Below, one piece after another: positions 31,555-44,428 of a stretch of 64,000 bases of DNA. This stretch comes from Malus domestica (taxonomy: Eukaryota > Streptophyta > Magnoliopsida > Rosales > Rosaceae), in the NCBI RefSeq assembly GCF_042453785.1, contig NC_091671.1, forward strand, positions 11,354,001-11,418,000, in the 5' to 3' direction. The notes under the pieces were generated by a model. The model had not been told where the DNA came from and made no database searches. It worked only from the letters and a program-made list of their open reading frames with translations. A program made the position numbers and the translations under genes. Positions within the stretch are counted from its first letter, which is position 1. Each line of letters begins with the position of its first letter.

Positions 31555-32478
31555 CACTAGAAGAAAAATGCTCATCCACCACGGTAAATGCCTGTGATAG
31601 ATTGGAATCCACCACAAACATTGTGCTCGTTAGTAATTTGGATGTGGTAAAAAGTCTCAATTTCTACCAGCTATGTCCATTGTCAAATGTAATGTAACCA
31701 AAAACAATGCTCGTTGTAGATTGGAATTTACCACAGGTACTATTGCCGTTGTGGATTACTTATTTACCACAAGTAATGCCCCTTATAAAAAAAATTATAA
31801 TATATAACCCACAAAATTGGAAATTTACTATGAATACAATTTTTTTTTTAAATAATCACATATTAAAAAAGAATTACAAACTGTACAAAGCTAACAACAC
31901 CACCATTGATTTATACTAGGAAATATCAAACTACACATGAAGCATCAACTAGGCCTCAAATAACAAGGAAATTGTCAGTTGAAAGACTTCTCTTTTTCTT
32001 GAACACCTCCAAACGCCTTTGAAAGTTAATACTATGAACTGTTGCTAATCTATGAACAACTGAAATTATAAACAATGTAAATCACAAACATTCAGTAGTA
32101 TTGAAAATCAATAAGCACCGACAACAACAAACAGACTCAAAACTAACGAAAGCATTACTTTAATTCTCCCATCAGTCGATACATATGCAAAAATTGTACT
32201 AAATAAACAATTACTTGAAGTTGGGAATTACCATTTCAACCAAGTTTCTTGAAGTTATTTAGTGAGCAACCGAAGAGAAGGATCTTGGAGTCCTTGACCT
32301 TGAGGTAGAATTACAACTTGAGGTAAAAGCTTGAACAAGGGAAATTTCCATTATTGCAGAAAAGATTCAAATAAAGCAATAAAACATAGTGTGCGAAAAG
32401 ACTCGAGTGCACATCAAAATACATATAAAGGAAGAAAACAAAAAATATATATAATGAATAGGCAAAGAACATAACGTT
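31555..32478. mobile_element. CACTA-like element remnant
   Basis: CACTAGAAGAAAAATG at about 31555 resembles a CACTA terminus. It is followed by recurring subterminal-type words (CCACCACGGTAAATGCC, ATTGGAATCCACCAC, ATTGGAATTTACCAC, CCGTTGTGGATTACTTATTT). The opposite terminus was not found, and no transposase frame is seen. Array sequence resumes at about 32479. Confidence 0.4.
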
Positions 32479-32789
32479 TGGTTAATATTGATGAATGTAG
32501 TATATATATGTACACAATATGTTTTAGAATATGTGTGTACATACTTTTTATGGCAAAACATGATTTTCTACATCGGCAGCATTGTCTCATCATCCTATCA
32601 TGAGACGTTTGGTTCTTTTTACTTTTAGTTTCTTGTTAAGTTTTTGGACAATGTTAAAAAAGCTTTCCATTGCCACGTTGTGAATGTAACGTAATCCCTA
32701 CAAATATTGACCGTTCCAGTTTACATGATCCTGAAGATAGAGCACCACAAGCATGGCCGAAAAAAATTAAACAAAAATAAAAAATAAAT

Positions 32790-32871
32790 CATCGCCTGAG
32801 AGGTTCGAACTCTCGTGGGGGATCCCCATGCACTTAGCAAGCACACGCCTTACCCACTCGGCCAAAGCAAT
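32790..32871 (-). pseudogene. tRNA-Ser(GCU) copy 3, altered
   Basis: Anticodon GCT is kept. Changes are in the D arm (GGTTA to GGGTA), the variable arm and both acceptor strands. Position 1:72 is changed on both sides (G-C to A-T), so pairing survives, but position 3 becomes a wobble. The change at base 1 makes normal function doubtful. Confidence 0.65.
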
Positions 32872-33990
32872 TGTTGATAACGTAGGAGGCTACTCATCAT
32901 TTTTAATTAACTATTTAATTAAACAAAAATTAAAAATAAATCGCCGCCTGAGATATGAGGTTGACGTTTTATGGGTTTCTCTTATTAATTTTTCGAGTAA
33001 ATTATATTTTATTCCCTATGGTTTGTGGTCAATTGCAACCGCATACAATATTTTTGAAACATTTTAATCAAATACTTTTACTTACTATTTCATTTCAACT
33101 TCATATACCCATTAGTTAATTTGTTAATTTGACCGTTAAGCGATGATGTGTCAACTATGGATCCCACCTTTTTGCTGATATGACAGTCAAATTTTTCTGC
33201 ATTGATTAAAAAATAAATTATAAATAAAAAATTGGGCCACCCCTTAAATCTTAGTCAGCAACTATTCCAGAATCTAGCTGATTCTCACCAGAACACACTG
33301 ACCATGGCTGTTGCCATTACCACGATGTCGAGTCCAGTCGATTTTCTATTTTTTAATCTCTTAAAAATACCCATTTGTATAATTTTTCATTTTTTTAAAT
33401 ATACCAATTGTTATATGTAAAATGTACCAATTTCTTTTAATGTAAAACATACTTTTTTTTTATGTAAAATCAGTTCACTTTTTTTAATCTATTTTTTAAA
33501 ACTTATATGGGTACATTTTTCTCGTTGATTTGAAAATGTATTCACGTCAAGTTATTCGAAGATATTTATTAATGTTATTAAACCCAGTATTCATTATTAT
33601 TATTTTTCATGGATTTGAAGAATGTACCCATGTTTTCGGTTTGAAGAATTTACCACATGTTTTATGGTACCATAACTTTTGGTTAATATTGATGAATGTA
33701 CGATATATATGTACACAATATGTTTTACAATATGTGTGTACATACTTTTTATGGCAAAACATGATTTTCTACATCGGCAACATTGTGTCATCATCCAATC
33801 ATGAGACGTTTGGTTCTTTTTACTTTTAGTTTCTTGTTAAGTTTTTGGACAATGTTAAAAAAGCTTTGCTTGGCCACGTTGTGAATGTAACGTAATCCCT
33901 ACAAATATTGACCGTTCCAGTTTACATGATCCTGCAGATAGAGCACCACAAGAATGGCCGAAAAAAATTAAACTAAAATAAAAAATAAAT

Positions 33991-34072
33991 CGTCGCCTGA
34001 GAGGTTCGAACTCTCGCGGGGGATCCCCATGCACTTAGCAAGCACACGCCTTAACCACTCGGCCAAAGCGAC
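33991..34072 (-). tRNA. tRNA-Ser(GCU), consensus copy
   Basis: Base for base the array consensus. The anticodon complement AGC is at 34037-34039. The minus-strand sequence after the discriminator runs ATTTATTTTTTATTTT, a usable Pol III terminator. Its nearest array neighbours on both sides (32790, 35194) are altered. Confidence 0.92.
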
Positions 34073-35193
34073 TGTTGATGACGTAGGAGGCTACTCATCA
34101 TTTTTAATTAACTATTTAATTAAACAACAATTAAAAATAAATCGCCGCCTGAGATACGAGGTTGACGTTTTATGGGTTTCTCTTATTAATTATTCGAGTA
34201 AATTACATTTTATTCCCTCAGGTTTGTGGTCAATTGCAACCGCATACAATATTTTTGAAACATTTTAATCAGATACCTTTACTTACTATTTCATTTCAAC
34301 TTCATATACCTATTAGTTAATTTGTTAATTTGACCGTTAAGCGATGATGTGTCAACTATGGATCCCATCGTTTTGTTGATATGACAGTCAAATTTTTCCG
34401 CATTGATTAAAAAATAAATTAAAAATAAAAAATTGGGCCACCCCTTAAATCTTAGTCTGTAGCTATTCCAAAATCCAGCTGATTCTCGCAAGAAAACATT
34501 GACCATGGCTGTTGCCATTACCACGACGTCGAGTCCAGTCGATTTTCTATTTTTTAATCTCTTAAAAATACCCATTTGTATAATTTTTCAATTTTTTAAT
34601 TATACCAATTGTTGTATGTAAAATGTACCAATTTCTTTTAATGTAAAACATACCCTTTTTCTTTATGTAAAATCAGTTCACTTTTTTTTAATCTATTTTT
34701 TAAAACTTATATGGGTACATTTTTCTCGTTGATTTGAAAATGTATTCACGTCAAGTTATTCGAAGAAATTTATTAATGTTATTAAACCTAGTATTCATTA
34801 TTATTATTTTTCATGGATTTGAAGAATGTACCCATGTTTTCAGTTTGAAGAATTTACCAAATGTTTTATGGTACAATAACTTTTGGTTTATATTGATGAA
34901 TGTACTATATATATGTACACAATATGTTTTACAATATGTGTGTACATACTTTTTATGGCAAAACATGATTTTCTACATCGGCAGCATTACCTCATCATCC
35001 TATCATGAGAAGTTTGGTTCTTTTTAAATTTAGTTTCTTGTTAAGTTTTTGGACAATGTTAAAAAAGCTTTGCTTGGCCACGTTGTGAATGTAACGTAAT
35101 CCCTACAAATATTGACCGTTCCAGTTTACATGATCCTGCAGATAGAGCACCACAAGCATGGACGAAAAAATTAAACAAAAATAAAAAATAAAT

Positions 35194-35275
35194 CGTCGCC
35201 TGAGAGGTTTGAACTCTCGCGGGGGATCCCCGCGCACTTAGCAAGCACACGCCTTAACCACTCAGCCAAAGCAAC
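35194..35275 (-). pseudogene. tRNA-Ser(GCU) copy 5, altered
   Basis: Anticodon GCT is kept. Substitutions affect the T loop (TTCGAAC to TTCAAAC, weakening the B box), the anticodon stem/variable arm (GTGCATGG to GTGCGCGG) and the acceptor (C3 to T, leaving a wobble). Confidence 0.65.
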
Positions 35276-36394
35276 TGTTGATGATGTAGGAGGCTACTCA
35301 TCATTTTTAATTAACTATTTAATTAAACAAAAATTAAAAATAAATCGACGCCTGAGATATGAGGTTGACGTTTTATAGGTTTCTCTTGTTAATTTTTTGA
35401 GTAAATTACATTTTATTCCCTCAGGTTTGTGGTCAATTGCAACCGCATACAATATTTTTGAAACATTTTAATCAGATATCGTTACTTACTATTTCATTTC
35501 AACTTCATATACCCATTAGTTAATTTGTTAATTTGACGATTAAGCGATGATGTGTCAACTATGGATCCCACCTTTTTTGTTGACATGATAGTCAAATTTT
35601 TCCGCATTGATTAAAAAATAAATTATAAATAAAAAATTGGGCCACCCCTTAAATCTTAGTCCGCAGCTATTCCAAAATCCAGCTGATTCTCGCAGGAAAA
35701 CACTGACCATGGCTAATGCCATTACCACGACGTCGAGTCCAGTCGATTTTCTATTTTTTAATCTCTTAAAAATACCCATTTGTATAATTTTTCAAATTTT
35801 TAAATATACCAATTGTTATATGTAAAATGTACCAATTTCTTTTAATGAAAAACATACCTTTTTTTTTATGTAAAATCAGTTCACCTTTTTTTTAATCTAT
35901 TTTTTAAAACTTATATGGGTACATTTTTCTCGTTGATTTGAAAATGTATTCACGTCAAGTTATTTGAAGAAATTTATTAATGTTATTAAACCTAGTATTC
36001 ATTATTGTTATTTTTCTTGGATTTGAAGAATGTACCCATGTTTTCGGTTTGAAGAATTTACCAAATGTTTTATGGTACCATAACTTTTGGTTAATATTGA
36101 TGAATGTGCTATATATATGTACACAATATGTTTTACAATATGTGTGTACATACTTTTTATGGCAAAACATGATTTTCTACATCGGCAGCATTGTCTCATC
36201 ATCCTATCATGAGACGTTTGGTTCTTTTTACTTTTAGTTTCTTGTCAAGTTTTTGGACAATGTTAAAAAAGCTTTCCATGGCCACGTTGTGAATGGAACG
36301 TAATCCCTACAAATATTGACTGTTGCAGTTTATGTGATCTTGCAGATACAGCTCCCCAAGCATGGCCGAAAAAAAAAATTAAAAAAAAAAAAAT

Positions 36395-36476
36395 CGTCGC
36401 CTGAGAGGTTCGAACTCTCGCGGGGGATCCCCATGCACTTAGCAAGCACACGCCTTAACCACTCGGCCAAAGCGAC
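36395..36476 (-). tRNA. tRNA-Ser(GCU), consensus copy
   Basis: Identical to the array consensus. The terminator side is an almost pure T run (poly(A) on the plus strand, 36380-36393), longer than in most units. Confidence 0.92.
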
Positions 36477-37598
36477 TGTTGATGACGTAGGTGGCTACTC
36501 ATCATTTTTAATTAACTATTTAATCAAACAAAAATTAAAAATAAATCGATGCCTGATATATGAGGTTGACGTTTTATGGGTTTCTCTTATTAATTTTTCG
36601 ACTAAATTACATTTTATTCCCTCAGGTTTGTGATCAATTGCAACCGCATATAATATTTTTGAAACATTTTAATCAGATACCTTTACTTACTATTTCATTT
36701 CAACTTCATATACCCATTAGTTAATTTGTTAATTTGACCGTTAAGCGATGATGTGTCAACTATGGATCCCACCTTTTTGCTGATATGACAGTAAAAGTTT
36801 TCCGCAATGATTAAAAAATAAATTATATATAAAAAATTGGGCCACCCCTTAAATCTTAGTCCGTAGCTATTCCAGAATCCAGCTGATTCTCGCAAGAAAA
36901 CATTGACCATGGCTGTTGCCATTACCACGACGTCGAGTCCAGTCGATTTTCTATTTTTTAATCTCTTAAAAATACCCATTTGTATAATTTTTCAATTTTT
37001 TAAATATACCAATTGTTATATGTAAAATGTACCAATTTCTTTTAATGAAAAACATACCTTTTTTTTTATGTAAAATCAGTTCACCTTTTTTTTAATCTAT
37101 TTTTTAAAACTTATATGGGTACATTTTTCTCGTTGATTTGAAAATGTATTCATGTCAAGTTATTCCAAGAAATTTATTAATGTTATTAAACCTAGTATTC
37201 ATTTTTTTATTTTTCATGGATTTGAAGAATGTACCCATGTTTTCGGTTTGAAGAATTTACCAAATGTTTTATGGTACCATAACTTTTAGTTAATATTGAT
37301 GAATGTACTATAAATATGTACACAATATGTTTTACAATATGTGTGTACATACTTTTTATGGCAAAACATGATTTTCTATATCGGCAACATTGTGTCATCA
37401 TCCTATCGTGAGACGTTTGGTTCTTTTTACTTTTAGTTTCTTGTTAAGTTTTTGGACAATGTTAAAAAAGCTTTGCATCGTCACGTTGTGAATGTAACGT
37501 AATCCCTACAAATATTGACTGTTCCAGTTTACGTTATCCTGCAGATAGAGCACCACAAGCATGGCCGAAAAAAATTAAACTAAAATAAAAAAATAAAT

Positions 37599-37680
37599 CG
37601 ACACCTGAGAGGTTCGAACTCTCGCCGGGGATCCTCATGCACTTAGCAAGCACACGCCTTAACCACTCGGCCAAAGCGAC
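37599..37680 (-). pseudogene. tRNA-Ser(GCU) copy 7, altered
   Basis: The acceptor 3' strand is GGTGTC instead of GGCGAC, giving a T-T mismatch at 2:71. The variable arm is also changed. The acceptor change is shared with the copy at 39320, marking a sub-lineage of units. Confidence 0.7.
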
Positions 37681-38387
37681 TGTTGATGACGTAGGTGGCT
37701 ACTCATCATTTTTAATTAACTATTTAATTAAACAAAAATTAAAAATAAATCGATGCTTGACATATGAGGTTGACGTTTTATGGGTTTCTCTTATTAATTT
37801 TTCGAGTAAATTACATTTTATTTCTTCACGTTTGTGATCAATTGCAACCGCATATAATATTTTTGAAACATTTTAATCAGATACCTTTACTTACTATTTC
37901 ATTTCAACTTCATATACCCATTAGTTAATTTGTTAATTTGACCGTTAAGCGATGATGTGTCAACTATGGATCCCACCTTTTTGCTGATATGACAGTAAAA
38001 TTTTTCCGCATTGATTAAAAAATAAATTATAAATAAAAAATTGGGTCACCCCTTAAATCTTAGTCCGTAGCTGTTCCAGAATCCAGCTGATTCTCGCAAG
38101 AAAACATTGACCATGGCTGTTGCCATTACCACGACGTTGAGTCCAGTCGATTTTCTATTTTTTAATCTCTTAAAAATACCCATTTGTATAAATTTTCAAC
38201 TTTTTAATTATACCAATTGTTGTATGTAAAATGTACCAATTTCTTTTAATGTAAAACATACCCCTTTTTTTTATGTAAAATCAGTTCACTTTTTTTTAAT
38301 CTATTTTTTAAAACTTATATGGGTACATTTTTCTCGTTGATTTGAAAATGTATTCACGTCAAGTTATTCGAAGTAATTTATTAATGT

Positions 38388-38899
38388 TGTTGATGCACAA
38401 AATCAGCGAAGACTTTGGTACAACAGAAAGTGTCAGGTTTTGTGACCTTCGCTTGGTTGCTTCGGTCACTAGTGAGGATAAGTACGTAAATGAATAGAGA
38501 CAGAGAAGCAAACACAGGATGTACGTGGTTCACCCAGATTGGCTACGTCCACGGAGTAGAGGAGTTCTTATTAGTAGTGAAGGGCTTACACAAGTACAAA
38601 GGATCAAGCTCTCAATTTAGTGAGTTCTTGTGAATGATTTAACACAAATGGCATTAGGCCATATTGTGGGGGAATGACCCCTATTTATAGAAAAACTTGT
38701 AGCTTTGTCACATTGACATGTGTCATGTTATGATTGGTTCTTGATGTCGACACGTGCTGCGCTCTGATTGGCTTCTAATCTTGACACGTGTCGAGTAGTG
38801 ATTGGCCTCCTGGTCGGAGGGGAACTCTTCTGGGTCCTTGACAGTATAGCGTTGGCCGGTGCTCGGTAGTTTCGGGATTGGTCAAGTATGGTACAAACA
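38388..38899 (-). mobile_element. Solo LTR (512 bp) inserted in an array unit
   Basis: TG…CA ends (TGTTGATGCACAAAATC to GGTACAAACA) and an exact 5-bp target duplication AATGT (38383-38387 and 38900-38904). The true orientation is minus: the promoter box CTATAAATAG is at 38681-38690 on the minus strand, and the sequence GTGAACCACGTACATCC, frequent near plant LTR 3' ends, follows. The same LTR family flanks the element fragment starting at 40996. No internal region remains. Confidence 0.92.
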
Positions 38900-39319
38900 A
38901 ATGTTATTAAACCCAATATTCATTATTATTATTTTTCATGGATGTGAAGAATGTACCCATGTTTTCGGTTTGAAGAATTTACTAAATGTTTTATGGTACA
39001 ATAACTTTTGGTTTATATTGATGAATGTACTATATATATGTACACAATATGTTTTACAATATGTGTGTACATACTTTTTATGGCAAAACATGATTTTCTA
39101 CATCGGCAGCATTGTCTCATCATCCTATCATGAGACGTTTTGTTCTTTTTACTTTTAGTTTCTTGTCAAGTTTTTTGGACAATGTTAAAAAAGCTTTGCA
39201 TGGCCACGTTGTGAATGTAACGTAATCCCTACAAATATTGACTGTTCCAGTTTATGTGATCGTGCAGATACAGCTCCACAAGCATGGCCGAAAAAAATTA
39301 AACTAAAATAAAAATAAAT

Positions 39320-39401
39320 TGACACCTGAGAGGTTCGAACTCTCGCGGGGGATCCCCATGCACTTAGCTAGCACACGCCTTAACCACTCGGCCAAAGCGA
39401 C
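39320..39401 (-). pseudogene. tRNA-Ser(GCU) copy 8, altered
   Basis: It has the GGTGTC acceptor change of copy 7, a different discriminator base (A), and a change of the invariant U33 in the anticodon loop (TTGCTAA to TAGCTAA). It is very likely non-functional. Confidence 0.75.
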
Positions 39402-40384
39402 TATTGATGATGTAGGAGGCTACTCATCATTTTTAATTAACTATTTAATTCAACAAAAATTAAAAATAAATCGCCGCCTGAGATATGAGGTTGACGTTTT
39501 ATGGGTTTCTTGCATTAATTTTTCGAGTAAATTACATTTTATTCCCTCAGTTTTGTGGTCAATTGCAACCGCACACAATATTTTTGAAATATTTTAATCA
39601 GATACCTTTACTTACTATTTCATTTCAACTTCATATACCCATTAGTTAATTTGTTAATTTGACCGTTAAGCGATGATGTGTCAACTATGGATCCCACCAT
39701 TTTGCTGATATGACAGTAAAATTTTTCCGCATTGATTAAAAAATAAATTATAAATAAAAAATTGGACCACCCCTTAAATCTTAGTCCGTAGCTATTCCAG
39801 AATCTAGCTGATTCTCGCAAGAAAACATTGACCATGGTTGTTTCTATTACCACGACGTCGAGTCCAGTCGATTTTCTATTTTTTAATCTCTTAAAAATAC
39901 CCATTTGTATAAATTTTCAACTTTTTAATTATACCAATTGTTGTATGTAAAATGTACCAATTTCTTTTAATGTAAAACATATCCTTTTTTTTTTATGTAA
40001 AATTAGTTCACTTTTTTGAATCTATTTTTTAAAATTTATATGGGTACATTTTTCTCGTTGATTTGAAAATGTATTCACGTCAAGTTATTCGAAGAAATTT
40101 ATTAATGTTATTAAACCCAGTATTCATTATTATTATTTTTCATGGATTTGAAGAATGTACCCTTGTTTTCGGTTTGAAGAATTTACTAAATGTTTTATGG
40201 TACAATAACTTTTGGTTTATATTGATGAATGTACTATATATACGTACACAATATGTTTTACAATATGTGTGTACATACTTTTTATGGCAAAACATGATTT
40301 TCTACATCGGCAGCATTGTATCATCATCCTATCTTGAGACGTTTGGTTCTTTTTACTTTTAGTTTTTGTCAAGTATTTGGACAA

Positions 40385-40995
40385 CAACAACAACAACAAC
40401 AAAGCCTTTTCCCACTAAGTGGGGTCGGCTATATGAATCCTAGAACGCCATTGCGCTCGGTTTTGTGTCATGTCCTCCGTTAGATCCAAGTACTCTAAGT
40501 CTTTTCTTAGAGTCTCTTCCAAAGTTTTCCTAGGTCTTCCTCTACCCCTTCGGCCCTGAACCTCTGTCCCGTAGTCACATCTTCGAACCGGAGCGTCAGT
40601 CGGCCTTCTTTGCACATGTCTAAATCACCGGAGCCGATTTTCTCTCATCTTTCCTACAATTTCGGCTACTCCTACTTTACCTCGGATATCCTCATTCCCA
40701 ATCTTATCCTTTCTCGTGTGCCCACACATCCCACGAAGCATCCTCATCTCCGCTACACCCATTTTGTGTACGTGTTGATGCTTCACCGCCCAACATTCTG
40801 TGCCATAAAACATCGCTGGCCTTATTGCCGTCCTATAAAATTTTCTCTTGAGCTTCAGTGGCCTACGACGGTCACACAACACGCCGGATGCACTCTTACA
40901 CTTCATCCATCCAGCTCGTATTCTATGGTTGAGATCTCCATCTAATTCTCCGTTCTCTTACAAGATAGATCCTAGGTAGCGAAAACGGTCGCTTT
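40385..40995 (-). mobile_element. RTE-type LINE, 3' end piece with (TTG)n tail
   Basis: On the minus strand this runs from the C-terminal RT-ORF region ([36 protein letters not shown]) to the 3' end CATATAGCCGACCCCACTTA followed by a (TTG)7-type tail at 40382-40402. It parallels 45364-45960 at high identity. The GACAA of the array at the left edge recurs at the far right edge of the insertion complex (48476-48480), which fits a target duplication around the whole 8.1 kb complex. The frames are broken in this piece. Confidence 0.8.
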
Positions 40996-42439
40996 TTGTG
41001 ATCTTCGCTAGATTGCTCCGGTCATTAGTGTGGATAAGTATATAAATGGATAGAGATAGGAAAGCAAACACAAGATGTACGTGGTTCACCCAGATTGGCT
41101 ACGTCCACGGAATAGAAGAGTTCTCATTAATTGTGAAGGGTTTACACAAGTACATAGGTTCAAACTCTCCTTTAGTGAGTACAAGTGAATGATTTAGTAC
41201 AAATGACATTAGGAAATATTGTGGGAGAATGATCTCGTAATCACGAAACTTCTAAGTATCGGAGTGTGGTGTCGTCTTGACTTGCCTTATCTGTCTCATA
41301 GGTAGATGTGGCATCTTCTCTGGAAGTACTCTTCCTCCATCCAGGGGTGGTATCTTTAACTGGTGGAGATGCACAAGGTAATGTATCAATTTCACTTGAA
41401 GCTTACTTGTAGTTTCAGGCTCGGTCAAGCGCGATACAAACCATGGAGTAGGAGTCCCCCAAGTCGCCAAGCTAGGGGGTCTGCTGAAAGAGGTGACAGA
41501 CAAGGTAAGCAATCAGAGCTCCGACTGATTGTTCACCTTCTCCCCATCTTGCAGCAGCATGAAGGATAAAGAGAAGAAAAATGAGAAGAGATGATATGAG
41601 ATACTTTTGCTTTTGAAGAAGTAACTTTCCACAGGCTTATTCTTGAACTGAGCTGGAGGGTTTTCTGGTTTCCTCCAGAGTATAAGGCCGACTGAAGAAT
41701 TTGAGGGTCAAAACAAGTCCATCAAATCTAGAGTACGTTCCACCCTGCTGATATGGGATACTTTTTCTTTTGACAGAGTAATGGATGTATCGGCACGTGT
41801 GCTGTTACGCTTGTCTCCACATGCTTCCTTGTATCCTTCGCACTTGCCCTATCTGTTCCTCAAGCAGATGCGGAATCTTCCCTGGAAACATAACATGTTG
41901 AAGATGAGTACTCGAGAGCAATGCCAGGTAAGTAATCAGGTAAGGGGTTCCAGGCAGTCAGTTCCTGGCTGGAAGCTTGATTCCAAGTGCTGACTGATTG
42001 CTCTCTTTCTCCTTGTCTTGCAGGTAAAAACAAGGCCAAAGGCAAAGACAGGGAAAAAGCATGATATGGGATACTCTTGCTTTTAACCCTGATGATATGA
42101 GATATTCTTGCTCTAGTATAGCTTGTTTGCAGAGGTATTATCGGGGGGAAAGAAAGCTGAATATTTCGTAAGGCTTCGTTGGGAGTGCCCTCTCAGATAT
42201 GATGAAGGGTTGAGCATTTTTGCAGGTTTGCCTGTCCGTTGGGGATGGAGGTCGACATATATAGGAGTCTCCCTAACAACAAGTAGTAATGCTATTCCTT
42301 TACCCTGCTTGGTCATAGCACGGTAGTGGGAGCTGCCAGTTTCACATGTTTTAACTCTGTCAGAGCACTTTGAAAAAATGGTCTGTGGTATCTGGCTCTC
42401 GAGATTCGGAAAACGATGCCTCTTCGATTTTTGAGAAAG

Positions 42440-43745
42440 CAATCATGCTGGGGGTCTGGCTCTCGAGATTCGGAGAGCAGTGTCTCTTCGATTTTTGAGG
42501 AAGTAACCATGTTGGGAGTCTGGCTCTTGAGATTCGGAGGGCGGTGCCTCTTCGATTTTGGAGCAAGCAATCCTGTTGGGAGTGTTGTCTCGAATGTGAG
42601 TAAAGGTTGGGCATGTTTGCTAGTCTACCTTGCCACGAAGCACAAAGGTTGACACACAGGGACTTTCCAATTATCCAGCAATGGTACTGTTCCTTTACCC
42701 TCTCTTCGCTTTTGAGAAAGTAGTCATGTTGGGAGTCTGGCTCTCGAGATTCGGAGGACGGTGCCTCTTCGATTTTGGAGCAAGCAATCTTATTGGGAGT
42801 GTTTTCTCGAATGTGAGTAAAGGTTGGGCATGTTTGCTAGTCTACCTTGCCACGAAGCACAGAGGTTGACACACAGGGACTTTCCAATTATCCAACAGTG
42901 GTACTGTTCCTTTACCCTTATGGGTAATAATATGGTAGCTAGACCTTCAAAATTTATGTGTCTAAACTTTGTTAGTGCTGTTTCTTTGCTATTCTTTTAC
43001 CTTTCTTGGTCAGAGCGATGTAGTGGGAGCTGCAAGCTTCACGTGCTCAACTTTGGCAGAGAACTTTGGCAAAGTTATCTGTGGTACCCATGAGCTATTG
43101 TTGCGTGTGACAGGTGCTGACAAGGCTAGAAAAGTAGGTGCCTCTTCGATTTCTGAGATCGGCCCTCGTGGTCTCTGAGCAGCCCAGCTTTTGAGAAAGC
43201 GAACGCCTCTTCGATTGATTCGGAGAACGATGCCTCATCGATTTTTGAGAAAGCAATCATGCTGGGGGTCTGGCTCTCGAAGATTCGGGAAGCAGTGTCT
43301 CTTCGATTTTTGAGAAAGTAATCATGTTGGGAGTCTGGCTCTCGAGATTCGGAGGGCGGTGCCTCTTCGATTTTGGAGCAAGCAATCTTGTTGGGAGTGT
43401 TTTCTCGAATGTGAGTAAAGGTTGGGCATGTTTGCTAGTCTACCTTGCCACGAAGCACAGAGGTTGACACACAGGGACTTTCCAATTATCCAGCAATGGT
43501 ACTGTTCCTTTACCCTCTCTTCGATTTTTAAGAAAGTAGTCATGTTGGGAGTCTGGCTCTCGAGATTTGGAGGACGGTGCCTCTTCGATTTTGGAGCAAG
43601 CAATCTTATTGGGAGTGTTTTCTCGAATGTGAGTAAAGGTTGGGCATGTTTGCTAGTCTACCTTGCCACGAAGCACAGAGGTTGACACACAGGGACTTTC
43701 CAATTACCCAGCAGTGGTACTGTTCCTTTACCCTTGTGGGTAATA
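42440..43745. repeat. Internal repeats of about 200 bp in the LTR-element fragment
   Basis: A module containing GAGATTCGGAGG, TGCCTCTTCGATTTTGGAGC, AAAGGTTGGGCATGTTTGCT and GACACACAGGGACTTTCCAA recurs near 42520, 42730, 43340 and 43545. A longer unit including TGGTCAGAGCGATGTAGTGG occurs twice (about 42895-43130 and 43730-43920). Confidence 0.8.
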
Positions 43746-43929
43746 ATATGGTAGCTAGACCTTCAAAATTTATGGGTCTAAACTTTGTTAGTGCTGTTTC
43801 TTTGCTATTCTTTTACCCTTCTTGGTCAGAGCGATGTAGTGGGAGCTGCAAGCTTCACGTGCTCAACTTTGGCAGAGAACTTTGGCAAAGTTATCTGTGG
43901 TACCCGTGAGCTATTGTTGCGTGTGGGAA

Positions 43930-44290
43930 GTGGGTGATTGAACAGTAAGATTCATGTGTTTTCTACTTCCCCAGAAGTCTTCGACAGAATGCCCATAATT
44001 TCCGCAAAGCTGAGTGTGCGTGTGACAGGTGCTGACAAGGCTGGAAAAGTAGGTGCCTCTTCGATTTCTGAGATCGGCCCTCGTGGTCTCTGGGGAGCCC
44101 AGCTTTTGAGAAAGCGAGCGCCTCTTCGATTTCCGAGATCGGCCTTCTTGGTCTTTGAGCAGCCCAACTTTTGAGAAAGCAAACGCCTCTTCGATTTCTG
44201 AGATCAACCCTCGTGATCTCTAAGCAGCCCAACTTTTGAGAAAGCAAACGCCTCTTCGATTTCTGAGCAGGCGCCTCTTCGATTTCTGAA
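43930..44290. repeat. Tandem repeats of about 65 bp with GCCTCTTCGATTTC
   Basis: The unit reads CGCCTCTTCGATTTC, then GAGATCGGCCCTCGTGGTC, then AGCCCAGCTTTTGAGAAAGC. Four to five successive copies lie just upstream of the antisense ORF. An isolated copy is near 43140. An inverted relative is at 57320-57540 in the other LTR element. Confidence 0.8.
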
Positions 44291-44428
44291 GCTCCGTCGA
44301 GTGCAGATTTTTATAGGGGCTGGCATTAAGTTCCAAAGCACACTTGAATCTCCACCAGTAGAAGCTTCATTCTTGCACTTCTAAGATCTTGATTTGTCCG
44401 ACCTCTTCTCTCTTCAACACCTTTGAAA

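Larger units (their letters stand above)
32479..40384. repeat. Tandem array block B
   Basis: Successive tRNA starts at 32790, 33991, 35194, 36395 and 37599 give periods of 1201, 1203, 1201 and 1204. The next, at 39320, is 1721 away because a 512-bp solo LTR plus its 5-bp duplicate lies between. The units are closely similar by eye, differing by scattered substitutions and homopolymer length. Open frames of 60-99 codons recur at the same place in each unit and are a consequence of recent duplication. Confidence 0.95.

Noticed and set aside
34291-35027. Recurring open frames of 94-99 codons (MGIFKRLKNRKSTGLDV… on minus, KMYSRQVIRRNLLMLLN… on plus) in most array units
   Set aside because: They recur because the units are recent duplicates. 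The frames differ by stops and length between units, composition is AT-driven, and no protein family is recognisable.
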